From the NCBI GenBank assembly GCA_032718475.1, contig JAUCBJ010003337.1:1-61109 (forward strand): 61,109 nucleotides of DNA, given 5' to 3'. Under the pieces are notes generated by a model. That model was not told the DNA's origin, ran no database searches, and was given only the letters and a program-made list of their open reading frames with translations. This DNA is from Nemertoderma westbladi (taxonomy: Eukaryota; Xenacoelomorpha; Nemertodermatida; Nemertodermatidae). Shown in pieces: positions 56,201 to 61,109 of the stretch (within the stretch, counting starts at the first letter, position 1; every line of letters begins with the position of its first letter). The translations under genes were made by a program, and so were the position numbers.

Positions 56201-58642
56201 GTCCTGATCTCCGTAAACTTGATGCGAAACGGCACGGAATAAGCAGGCGCCATCTTCGCGCATCTCCTTTATTATAAACCCGTGAGTTGCTTTAAGAAGA
56301 GATGCGAACTGCCGTTCCCGCTGCGCAGAAAGTAAATAAAGAAATATTAGGTAGATAGGTAAATAAAGAAAGAAATAGCCTAGAAGAAGGGCAACGTGGG
56401 TGTTCAAAAAGGACAGGCCTAGAAACCATCCTTATTGCCGTAGACCCACCATGTAGATATTTCAGTATTCAGCCTCAAAATATTTTACATTTGAATGGGA
56501 TAATCTTTTAGGCTCGTTAAGCCAAGGAATGCCTGTTCACCACCATGGGTAATCTTCCACAGGAAACCCTTCCACTCTGTTTCCCAAGTTGCCTTGGTTC
56601 CCATTTATCGACCAGTTAAGGATGAAAGCCATGGTTCGGGCTAGGCTGCAGAATTTAAAGCATTGCGCCCAAACAGCTGCCCTATCTGGGGATCGAACCA
56701 GGGCTTTCTAATTGGAAGACCAAGAATGTAACCACTAGACAAAGCTGCTGCTTATTGAATATTTTATATTCATTATTTATTTACATTAATTAAATATTTT
56801 ATATTTGTAAAAAAATAAGATTTCAACCTCAAGTTTCCAGCTATCATAAATCCAAAGGCCATTACATCACATAAGGTGCTCTCGCTCTACTCAGCGCGGA
56901 GTTGTGGTGTATCATTTTAAAATTAAAGTTTTCGAGTAAATATACCTACACCCACTAAATCGAACTGTACAACAAATAGAAGCCTTCATATCAGCAAACT
57001 CCATTATATTCTGCGCGCGCGATCAAATGGTGTCCAAACGCTCAACTTCAGGGTGTTTGAGCTACCTCTAAATATATATCATTTGTGCTCAAATTTTACT
57101 CAAGGTGTTTTTTTTATCAGAAGAAAGGAACTTGGGGGGGTCAGAGGAGAATTTCCACAACTTTTAAATTTTACATTGAAATAAGGACCACCCTAATATA
57201 CACATTGAATCGAGGTTATAGGCCTAGTTGCAATAAGGTAGTAAAGTAATGTGATCCGCGAACGTGCGAAACACGAAACACCAGAGGCAACACGAAGGAT
57301 CCTCTCTCGTGGCTGTTACCTATAAAGCAGGGAGGACGCCACACTAACTCAAACGGGTGAACACTCCATAATATCCAACCCATTGTTGTCAATAATCAGT
57401 AAATATACTTTGAGTATTAACTGACCCATGAAATTTCAATGGATTGAGTTTTCAGCAAATATACAACTAATAATATTAATAAAAAGACTAGAAAGAGTTA
57501 CATCATAGGCGCTAAAGAATGTGATGTAGTATACATTGCCGCGAATAAACCGCAGTGTGACTTGGAACAGCGGATCTATTTGGATCATTTGTTTTGGAAA
57601 CTTTTTGTAATTTTCACTCTAAGATATTTATTGGTTTGTAAAACTGGGAAGGAAAGTAGTCTCACAAAGATTACAAATCTACCTAAACATTTTAATTTCG
57701 TTTAGATATAGATGAGATATAAGCGCTCGATAATTCCATGTTTTCCACAGCGTGGCAATGTTACTTTTTCTTACCTTTTCCTTACCTTTTCTGGAACATA
57801 GTTTCTCTACTAATATATTTAAGTACCGGTACCGGTCGTTAGTGTTTTGTAAAGGTATAGCTTTGAGAATAGGAAAACATGCATCATTCCAAGCCTCTAG
57901 TGAGATTAACTTGTGTTTCACATTTGAAATTCACAGAGAACAAATTTTCCGTCGTAACATATCAAGAATGCCCAGCAACATAAACGGAACTACTTATTAT
58001 CGTTTCACTAAATTGAAGATTAAAACCCAGACTACTAACTTCTAGTACTTGCTCCTTCGCAGTGAGTTTATCCTCGGCAGGGGGGACCACCATCGGTTGG
58101 TCGTATTCATCCTCGCTGTTCCGCTCCGCAGCTGGGGACCCCTGGCCCTCCGTCGGGACAGAATGACTCACCGTCGAGGGGTCCTGGGGCGACACGGTTA
58201 CCAGGGTTATCGGCGGTGACTTGGGGGGCGCGACTAGGAGATGCGAGCCGGGTCGCTTCAGCCGTTGGGAGCCCCGGTGGTGTTCCAGACGGTGGCGACG
58301 TTTAATACTCGAGTTGCGTTCGTCCTCGCCGGGACCCCGGAAACGCCAACCATCGTCCCGAGATGTGGAAGCGTAGGGCCAGGAAGCGTTGCTAGGAGAC
58401 ACCCAACCGGAGCTGGAGGCCCAGGCGGGGTTGCTAGGAGACACCCAACCGGAGCTGGAGGCCCAGGAGGGGTTGTTAGGCGATACCCAACCGGGTGTGG
58501 ACGTGGAGGTGACGCTGGCACCGCGAGCGGTGGAGCTGCCGGTCTGACGGCTGGACGGAGGTGCGGTACCATGGCTCGATTCCCCGGGCCCCGATCGTCC
58601 GCTATCAGAATCTCCCTGTTTCTTAGTTGGCAAGATAGTCAT
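32080..58642 (-). CDS. OTUD5: OTUD5 (DUBA)-like OTU deubiquitinase, 8 exons, 582 aa
   Basis: Join (minus strand) 58642-58049, 56320-56162, 50557-50401, 45064-44916, 34671-34504, 33964-33778, 33475-33323 and 32261-32080: 1,749 nt, 582 aa against 571 in human. All introns are GT-AG and all phases agree (0,0,1,0,0,1,1). The product removes ubiquitin from targets; human OTUD5 acts in innate immune and developmental signalling. Landmarks: MTILP start; NSEDEYD at 175-181, matching the human site phosphorylated to activate the enzyme (Ser177); OTU domain about 205-345 with EDGACLFRA giving Asp221 and Cys224, and the catalytic His329 in VHYNAVV; TDWEAT and RESYIQW motifs in exon 5; and a C-terminal ubiquitin-interacting helix ([15 protein letters not shown]). 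Every intron over 900 bp is filled with repeats. Identification is secure; cellular role is inferred from orthologues. Confidence 0.95.
32386..33311. mobile_element. hAT-like MITE (TAGTGTTGCAACGGGATC ends) with nested LINE A
   Basis: The left end TAGTGTTGCAACGGGATCCC matches the reverse complement of the right end (GGATCCCGATCGCGTTGCAACTCTA) with few changes. TGTACAC flanks both sides (32379-32385 and 33312-33318), seven of a probable 8-bp duplication. A LINE A 3' end (32735-33150) sits inside. The element lies in OTUD5 intron 7; its right edge is only 11 bp from the exon 7 donor. Confidence 0.75.
32735..33150 (+). mobile_element. LINE family A 3' end
   Basis: Nucleotide match to 46330-46660: CAATGCACACATCTCC, the FAGHCFRRE-coding segment, and the HGG-coding segment. 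Frameshifted and dead. Nested in a MITE within OTUD5 intron 7, antisense to the gene. Confidence 0.85.
33323..33475 (-). CDS. OTUD5: OTUD5 exon 7
   Basis: 153 bp, phase 1 in and 1 out. Acceptor TTACCCCTACAG|GG, donor TTGG|GTGAGT. It encodes a Pro/Ser/Thr-rich linker ([13 protein letters not shown]) ending [10 protein letters not shown], comparable to the poorly conserved linker before the C-terminal motif in vertebrates. Including it keeps the frame and fills the expected length. Skipping it would also keep the frame, so it could be a cassette exon. Confidence 0.85.
33778..33964 (-). CDS. OTUD5: OTUD5 exon 6
   Basis: 187 bp, phase 0 in and 1 out. Acceptor TTTTATTCAG|CAT, donor ACGG|GTTAGT. 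It encodes residues 410-471, including [14 protein letters not shown] and LELDAELPH, which align with the RSPRQ-SSASSP-HAEL region of vertebrate OTUD5. Confidence 0.88.
34504..34671 (-). CDS. OTUD5: OTUD5 exon 5
   Basis: 168 bp, 56 codons, phase 0 both ends. Acceptor TTCTTAAAAG|TCT, donor CAG|GTGGGT. Conserved [15 protein letters not shown] and [12 protein letters not shown] second AG (CTGCAG) lies 7 bp downstream in the exon but would break the phase with exon 4, so the upstream AG is preferred. Confidence 0.93.
35236..35757 (+). pseudogene. Possible Ulp1/C48-like protease fragment of a transposon
   Basis: The open frame reads [16 protein letters not shown] and, about 55 residues on, [20 protein letters not shown]. 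This His-x-Ala-Asp spacing and the IYLLDPL strand resemble the His-Asp half of Ulp1/SENP cysteine proteases carried by several DNA transposon types. The frame ends at TAG before any DCG-type catalytic Cys, so it is incomplete. It lies antisense in OTUD5 intron 4. Other readings remain possible. Confidence 0.45.
35771..36734. other. Unassigned intronic sequence
   Basis: Short overlapping ORFs on the + strand (35771-36051) follow the Ulp1-like fragment and could be its decayed continuation. The rest is AT-rich and unremarkable. Confidence 0.4.
36735..37080 (-). mobile_element. LINE family A 3' end (reverse)
   Basis: Reverse complement of the common LINE A 3' segment, with several indels. Same orientation as OTUD5, in intron 4. 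Confidence 0.85.
37498..39257 (+). repeat. 31-bp minisatellite, ~56 units
   Basis: The unit is GTGCCACTGGCGGTACATGC followed by TTGCTATTTTT. Variants include TTTTTATTTTT, TTTCTATGTTT and TTCATGCTTGCTG. As 31 is not divisible by 3, each three units put every frame in turn, and the consensus has no stop in any frame. All three + frames therefore run open for hundreds of codons and encode the same 31-residue repeat, rich in Cys, His, Leu and Phe. This is a consequence of unit length, not evidence of a gene. It lies in OTUD5 intron 4. Confidence 0.95.
39258..39704. other. Unassigned intronic sequence
   Basis: Follows the 31-bp array. AT-rich; no supportable feature. Confidence 0.5.
39705..40375. 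mobile_element. hAT-like MITE (TAGTGTTTAAACGGGATC family) with nested SINE
   Basis: The ends TAGTTTTTAAACGGGATC and GATCCCGTTTAAACACTA are inverted repeats, flanked by CCTGGTAC (39697-39704) and ACTGGTAC (40376-40383), an 8-bp target duplication with one change. Internal GATCCCGATCCCG motifs cluster near both ends. Compared with the 383-bp relative at 53981-54363 it is longer by a SINE and some AT-rich sequence. Confidence 0.88.
39905..40133 (+). mobile_element. tRNA-derived SINE (copy 1)
   Basis: The tRNA-like head at 39907-39972 has an A box TTGGTTGAGCGCC and a B-box-like GGTTCAGCCCC, and folds ends GGAAC/GGTTCC. A core follows, CTTTCATCC-ACTGGGGTCGATAAAATGAGTACCAG, split here by position 39978-40015. 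The tail is GC-rich and ends in a T run. A similar CTTTCATCC...GGTCGATAAA core is familiar from cephalopod and other marine invertebrate SINEs. Inserted within the hAT MITE. Confidence 0.82.
40384..40865. other. Unassigned intronic sequence with G15 tract
   Basis: AT-rich; the G15 run is at 40806-40820. No gene seen. Confidence 0.5.
40868..41050 (+). repeat. Dispersed repeat family A, long copy
   Basis: Best-preserved long copy: TTTAGGGAAAGGAGCAGGTTA, TTTTAACCAAAACAAA, a second GCAGGTTACAGTTTTATTTT, and TTTCCCCTGGAGAGGG. The motif GCAGGTTA occurs twice, so the unit may itself be a head-to-tail dimer. Confidence 0.75.
41060..42060. other. Unassigned intronic sequence
   Basis: A GC-richer block at about 41230-41400 and another at 41560-41820 (both outside any coherent ORF) are likely old repeats of unknown type. 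Otherwise AT-rich. Confidence 0.4.
42064..42210 (+). repeat. 150-bp repeat D, copy 1
   Basis: Shares about 150 bp with 43291-43440: AAATTCAACTTGGAAAATT, CTAAACTTTTGCCAGACTAC, TTTGGCTGAGTTATTAACG and ACACCGATT, in the same order and orientation. Nature unknown. Confidence 0.75.
42405..42427. repeat. C23 homopolymer
   Basis: The longest of the seven G/C runs in the window; in OTUD5 intron 4. Confidence 0.9.
42500..43090. other. GC-richer block with ORFs on both strands, unidentified
   Basis: Open frames of about 110 codons run on both strands (42514-42846 and 42593-42922). Composition differs from the AT-rich surroundings. Neither product is recognised, and overlap on both strands argues that at most one is real, perhaps a piece of a LINE. 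Confidence 0.3.
43291..43440 (+). repeat. 150-bp repeat D, copy 2
   Basis: Second copy of the block at 42064-42210, ending directly at the 60-bp direct repeat that precedes LINE B. Confidence 0.75.
43436..44640 (+). mobile_element. LINE family B, 5'-truncated, between ~60-bp direct repeats
   Basis: A 251-codon ORF (43457-44212) resembles the region after the catalytic box of a non-LTR RT ([15 protein letters not shown], then [13 protein letters not shown]). Copies of about 60 bp beginning CGATTGAGTTAGTGGTACC occur at 43436-43491 and 44580-44640, bracketing it. The repeat could be a long target duplication or an older tandem repeat. A C20 run lies at 44308-44327. Sense-antisense: opposite to OTUD5. 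Confidence 0.65.
44916..45064 (-). CDS. OTUD5: OTUD5 exon 4 (OTU domain, catalytic His)
   Basis: 149 bp, phase 1 in and 0 out. Acceptor TTATTTTTTAG|TT, donor GGG|GTTAGT. It encodes [18 protein letters not shown] and [12 protein letters not shown], with catalytic His329, then [16 protein letters not shown]. Aligns residue for residue with vertebrate OTUD5. Too short to show as an independent ORF, but flanked by good splice sites. Confidence 0.95.
45172..45505 (-). mobile_element. LINE family A 3' end (reverse) with TAG microsatellite tail
   Basis: Minus-strand ORF includes [21 protein letters not shown] and HGVNKHGGQ. The 3' end finishes GCATGCCGATCC followed by four TAG/GTA repeats, a typical LINE 3' microsatellite. 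It is about 110 bp upstream of the OTUD5 exon 4 acceptor. Confidence 0.88.
45495..46685 (+). mobile_element. LINE family A, RT and C-terminal region
   Basis: Longest family A copy. Frames carry [15 protein letters not shown] (RT motif A), [13 protein letters not shown] (motif B), FADDVGVLS (catalytic FADD, after a frameshift near 45855), [24 protein letters not shown] and SPCWALT, then the common 3' part. Broken by one frameshift and a TGA near 46486. It lies head-to-head with the reverse copy at 45172-45505. Confidence 0.9.
46686..46728 (-). mobile_element. LINE family A scrap (reverse) at array edge
   Basis: 43 bp complementary to the CAATGCACACATCTCC region of LINE A, joined directly to the first unit of the splice-donor array. 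Confidence 0.7.
46729..50400 (-). repeat. ~30-bp minisatellite made of the OTUD5 exon 3 splice donor
   Basis: Minus-strand unit: CTGAAATATAGAGATACAGT followed by ACAG and GTTAGT. The genuine exon 3 end reads TTGAAATATACAGATACAGT then ACAG|GTTAGT, so about 28 of 30 bases agree. The array starts with the intron's own GTTAGT and runs about 3.7 kb, roughly 120 units. Length variants have GT, ACTGT, AATGT or ACCGGT insertions, or an extra CTCT. Each unit keeps a usable 5' splice-site core. Read on from the exon, the frame hits TAG within the first donor. Confidence 0.95.
50401..50557 (-). CDS. OTUD5: OTUD5 exon 3 (OTU domain)
   Basis: 157 bp, phase 0 in and 1 out. Acceptor TTATTGATAG|ACG, donor ACAG|GTTAGT. 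Encodes residues 252-303: [40 protein letters not shown], ending EIYRYST, an excellent match to the vertebrate OTU segment ending VEVYQYSTG. The last 21 nt are the seed of the adjoining tandem array. Confidence 0.95.
50558..51536. other. OTUD5 intron 2, left part
   Basis: AT-rich; short ACAGACAAACA-type simple repeat at about 50990-51017. No gene seen. Confidence 0.5.
51537..51780 (+). mobile_element. C-terminal end of a related LINE (family A2)
   Basis: The ORF reads [20 protein letters not shown], then [18 protein letters not shown] and [17 protein letters not shown] with a natural stop. This is the same C-terminal module as LINE A but a distinct family. Confidence 0.82.
52170..52560 (+). 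mobile_element. LINE family A 3' end, diverged
   Basis: [20 protein letters not shown] and SLTLEQ are readable; the FAGH region is followed by frameshifts. Ends CAGCATGCCGATTATA like other copies. Confidence 0.8.
52795..52830. repeat. CACTA short tandem repeat
   Basis: About six imperfect copies of the pentamer, preceded by a CATTA variant. Confidence 0.8.
53065..53925 (+). repeat. 40-bp minisatellite, ~21 units
   Basis: Unit: AGAAGGCAGCCACTATCAGC followed by CACGATTTTGTTTTGGTTAG. Units are well conserved with single changes, one TTAGG insertion and a CTTT insertion. The minus strand reads CTAACCAAAACAAA and then GTGGC on the far side, which matches the dispersed repeat family A hallmark, so the array may have been seeded from a family A copy. 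In OTUD5 intron 2. Confidence 0.95.
53981..54363. mobile_element. hAT-like MITE, complete 383 bp
   Basis: Ends TAGTGTTTAAACGGGATCCC and GATCCCATTTAAACACTA, flanked by a perfect 8-bp target duplication GTGCACGT (53973-53980 and 54364-54371). Internal CCCGATCCCG motifs cluster at both ends. Same family as 39705-40375. No coding capacity. Confidence 0.93.
54392..55691. mobile_element. hAT-like element with ACTGTAACTG subterminal repeats
   Basis: Ends TAGTGTTGAGAACTG and CAGTTCTCAACACTA, with a perfect 8-bp duplication GTGGATAC (54384-54391 and 55692-55699). Both ends hold many ACTGTAACTGTAACTGAAA repeats, in the same orientation on each side. The left block ends in an internal GATTCAGTTCTCAA at about 54578 that mimics the true right end. 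The 900-bp centre has no transposase and carries a dispersed repeat A pair at 55078-55235. Confidence 0.9.
55078..55235 (+). repeat. Dispersed repeat family A, two diverged copies
   Basis: GAAAGGAGCAGCTTATCGAG with CCAAAACAATAAA, then GAAAATGAGCAGGATTCAGA with AACCAAAACAATAAA, head to tail inside the hAT element. Confidence 0.7.
55700..56161. other. OTUD5 intron 2, right part
   Basis: AT-rich. Just after the exon 2 donor a short block (56110-56148) nearly repeats the CATACACCTAGACCGAACTA segment of the exon end (56171-56192), a local duplication of the exon boundary. Confidence 0.6.
56162..56320 (-). CDS. OTUD5: OTUD5 exon 2 (OTU catalytic Cys)
   Basis: 159 bp, 53 codons, phase 0 both ends. 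Acceptor TTTCTGCGCAG|CGG, donor ATA|GTAAGT. Encodes [19 protein letters not shown] with Asp221 and Cys224, then [20 protein letters not shown]. Nearly identical to vertebrate OTUD5. Confidence 0.96.
56520..56757 (-). mobile_element. tRNA-derived SINE (copy 2)
   Basis: On the minus strand the head has an A box TTTGTCTAGTGGTTA and a perfect B box GGTTCGATCC. The core GGCTTTCATCC...TGGTCGATAAATGGGAACC is related to that of SINE copy 1. In OTUD5 intron 1, same strand as the gene. The head resembles a Glu/Gly-type tRNA but is not an intact tRNA gene. Confidence 0.85.
56758..58048. other. OTUD5 intron 1, remainder
   Basis: AT-rich, no gene. Short ORFs on both strands at 57679-58045 have no coding signature beyond the exon 1 boundary. 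Confidence 0.5.
58049..58642 (-). CDS. OTUD5: OTUD5 exon 1 (N-terminus, disordered region)
   Basis: 198 codons from ATG at 58642 to donor CAA|GTACTAG, phase 0. Starts MTILPTKK like vertebrate OTUD5, then a Ser/Pro/Gly-rich disordered region with about three copies of [14 protein letters not shown] (residues 51-85), a basic patch [11 protein letters not shown] and the conserved acidic NSEDEYD near the end. GC-rich, unlike the introns. A TATA-less 5' flank follows; the transcription start cannot be placed. Confidence 0.93.
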
Positions 58643-59228
58643 AATGGATCAGCCGCAATCTGTATATCAGTAAGTAAGAATACACTTGACCGAGTCAGCC
58701 AGTAGGCTACAAGTCAGGAGTCAGCCAGATCAGTGAAGTAGGCTACGTACTGACGTAACTTGCAACTCTTTGATTTTGGCTGCCAGAATCGCTAGTTTTG
58801 TGAAACATCTAGAAGGTCGTAGGTTAGGCAACTTGAAAATTCGAATGTGGGGATTAGAAAACCGGTCTTCTAGCTCACAAAATCAGCTACCGGTACTTAG
58901 CAGCTTAGTGCTGTAGTGAATTGATTTAACTGAACTGTTTGTATTTCCTGTAATCCAGTTACTCCATGCTACTTCAATAATAAAATCGTTTCACACAGTG
59001 CAGCAGTGGAAAGGAAACATAGCCCTAGCGCCTAACATTCAGAAATCAGCAGATCAGTAAAAACCAATATTATATTTAAGAATTTAAACCAGAAGCATAG
59101 GCATACTGCAGTACTGTATATTATATAAATGTTCAAATAATATATTAATCAATAATTACAGTACATTTGGTGTACCGGTACCGGTACTGGTATCTTTACA
59201 GCTTTATGTTATTTATGAGGAATGAGGC
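58643..59228. other. OTUD5 5' flank
   Basis: Should contain 5' UTR and promoter. No core promoter element is convincing. No other gene. Confidence 0.4.
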
Positions 59229-59480
59229 AGGAGGCACGGTTATCGTTCATATGCGTACCTCTGGCAAAAGAAGCAGGTTACATTGGTGGTGTTTTCTAAC
59301 CAAAACAATAAACTAATCTCCATTACTTAATTAACGGAAAGGAGCAGGTTACAGTGGTGGGCTTTTCTAACCAAAACAATAAACAATATCTCAATAACAT
59401 AGGGTATTTCATACTTATAGTCTTATTTTTGCAATACGAAAATACCAGAGGTACGCATATGAACTATAACTGGAGGCACA
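59229..59480. repeat. Small inverted repeat enclosing two family A copies
   Basis: CATATGCGTACCTCTGG at 59249-59265 is the complement of CCAGAGGTACGCATATG at 59445-59461, and the flanking bases pair imperfectly too. Between them are two family A copies (59270-59325 and 59336-59388), head to tail. Confidence 0.8.
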
Positions 59481-59576
59481 GTTGAAGCCGATAGGTTAGG
59501 AAATATCATCAGTAAATATCGGGTCCTACTAAACAGCCGGTACCCTAAAATAAGCCAACAATGTTTAGAAACGGCG

Positions 59577-59632
59577 AGGGAAAGGAGCAGGTTACAGTGG
59601 CAAGTTTTTCTAACCAAAACAATAAACGAGAG
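59577..59632 (+). repeat. Dispersed repeat family A
   Basis: GGAAAGGAGCAGGTTACAGT, GGC and CTAACCAAAACAATAAAC. Closest to the apparent family consensus. Confidence 0.85.
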
Positions 59633-59729
59633 TGAAAAACAAGTATTTCGGGGTATTCTGGTTTGGGGTAATTCGTAGGACCGTTTTTAAAACACTACAC
59701 AAACAGAAAACAGTGCTACACGGTCAAGG

Positions 59730-59806
59730 CAGCAAGGGATCGAACAGCAGGGGCCTCCTAATTTGAAGCCCAGGAATTTCGCCACTAGACCATGCAGCTG
59801 CTTGAA
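59730..59806 (-). mobile_element. tRNA-derived SINE head (copy 3, fragment)
   Basis: The minus strand reads GCAGCTGCATGGTCTAGTGG (A box) and TGTTCGATCCC (B box). Same GCAGCTG entry sequence as copy 2. The core is not recognisable downstream. Confidence 0.7.
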
Positions 59807-59826
59807 AATAACAACTACAGAACTAG

Positions 59827-59890
59827 TTGCGGTAAATTGCGGTTAGTTGCGGTAAGTTGCGGTAAATTGCGGTAAGTTGCGATCGGTAAA
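59827..59890 (+). repeat. GTTGCGGTAA short tandem repeat
   Basis: About six copies of a 10-11-bp unit GTTGCGGTAAA/G, next to the SINE fragment. Confidence 0.85.
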
Positions 59891-61109
59891 TATCAGGCAG
59901 TCAGGTGTCAGGTTTAAAGAAATTGACAAAATAAACATGTGTCAAACTGTTACGTAAGTTGGTGACCATAAAAATATATCACTTTTATAAATCATATCCT
60001 CATAAAATAATACTTCGGGTGCAAAACAGCAAAAGCCTTAGAGACACTCACCAAAAACACAAACACCATAATCATATTTTATTGTAGTAAATAGTATTAA
60101 AACTAAATTTTACCATTATTATTTTGAACAGGACATATTACAAACAGCAGAACAGTAAGAGTAAAAAGACAGAAAATATATAATCTGGGAGACAGCACAG
60201 ACCTACAAACCTGTGTCCATTTTAGCTGATCAACCATTAGAAGTATAATAACCCTGGAGTAAAAACAAACTCAGACTGTCGGATGGATTGGATAATTTAA
60301 TTAGTTAATAATAAAATGATTGCAGACATACTAATGGATTTTGCTCAAATTAAGTGCTAAAGTTTTCTACTTCGATTCGATACTCTTTCAACTGTTCAAC
60401 ACATGTAATATATATAATAAAGAAGTTACACCAAAAATAGTGTATTTCACTTTTTGCGCCGGAAAAAAAGTCGATGGAATCCTAATCCTCTGGGAAAATT
60501 TTTTCTTTGGAAAAAGGTGATTTTCTCTCGATTTTGGCGTATATTTGAGTGAAAAAGTACCGGCTAACCGGTACAGTAGCGTAACAATTTAAGAATAAAA
60601 ACCATATTCCGGCCAAACCCAAAGAAATTAATAGGCCTAATATTTTGGCAACATCGGCAACATATTCTGATATTTACCGTAACTGTTTAATATTAATACT
60701 GTATTTATTATTTAATCGTTACTTCTTCTCACGAATAAAGCACAAAATAGGGGAGAAAAATGTGTAGAAGGCACCCCATTAACCTAAGAACCTAACCCAT
60801 ATTCAGATATTGCCATAGCACCCAGGTTGGAATTCATGCATGAGCGCGCAGGTACGCTTTGTTGTTTTGAAATCACCGCGCACCTGAAATTGGCTCGTCG
60901 CGCACCTCATCATATGTCATAATCCAAACAAAATCGCGCAGCTCATGTCATGCATATCTCAAAAAATCGCACAGTTCATAAGAACAATTTTACATTCCTA
61001 TTTTACAAGTTTGAGCGTTTTAAGCTTATCTTTACGTCTGTCTGTCTGTACGTTGAATCTAGGCTTACATAATAAATGTAATTTTTGCAACATCAAAATT
61101 GTTAATATT
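59891..61109. other. Right end of window, no gene seen
   Basis: AT-rich. A CG-containing stretch with repeated CGCGCACCT/CGCGCAG words lies at about 60845-60975. No supportable coding region. Confidence 0.5.

Noticed and set aside
56700-56757. Functional tRNA gene
   Set aside because: The A and B boxes are good but the acceptor stem does not close and a SINE core follows. The same holds for the heads at 39907 and 59730.
1-61109. Self-cleaving ribozymes (hammerhead) in the satellite units
   Set aside because: No CTGATGA...GAAA core was seen in any unit on either strand by eye.

Overview
The window is eukaryotic and almost certainly from an invertebrate animal. It contains split genes with consensus splice sites, a BEL/Pao LTR retrotransposon (a superfamily known from metazoans), several non-LTR (LINE) families, hAT-like MITEs with 8-bp target duplications, tRNA-derived SINEs and long minisatellites. 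The sequence is AT-rich with many ACCGGT motifs and seven long G/C homopolymers. The SINE core resembles that of mollusc/cephalopod SINEs, but I cannot name the species.

Two host genes can be reconstructed, and they converge. (1) DNAJA3/Tid1-like mitochondrial Hsp40 on the + strand: two exons, 4925-5738 and 7638-8347, 507 aa. (2) OTUD5 (DUBA)-like OTU deubiquitinase on the - strand: eight exons between 58642 and 32080, 582 aa, assembled here by phase-consistent splicing. Exons are 58642-58049, 56320-56162, 50557-50401, 45064-44916, 34671-34504, 33964-33778, 33475-33323 and 32261-32080. The 26.6-kb OTUD5 locus carries 1.75 kb of coding sequence; the rest is introns packed with repeats.

Layout: 1-4.9 kb, intergenic with possible exon scraps and an 875-bp fold-back element; 4.9-8.4 kb, DNAJA3 with a degraded LINE in its intron; 8.7-14.0 kb, a terminal-inverted-repeat element whose left arm has expanded into a 2-kb, 20-bp-unit array and which contains a LINE; 15.04-30.49 kb, a 15.4-kb BEL/Pao provirus-like element on the - strand with two LTRs, near-matching 5-bp target duplication, broken gag-pol and three unexplained 3' ORFs; 32-58.6 kb, OTUD5 with hAT MITEs, SINEs, LINE 3' ends, a Ulp1-like fragment and three minisatellites; 58.7-61.1 kb, 5' flank with dispersed repeats.

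The most striking observation is in OTUD5 intron 3. The 3.7-kb, roughly 30-bp-unit minisatellite at 46.73-50.40 kb begins exactly at the exon 3 splice donor. Each unit is a copy of the last ~21 nt of exon 3 plus its GTTAGT donor. The gene therefore has on the order of 120 tandem copies of one exon-intron junction directly behind the authentic one. Two other minisatellites also look seeded from recognisable local sequence (a transposon end and a dispersed repeat), which suggests a common way of making satellites in this genome.
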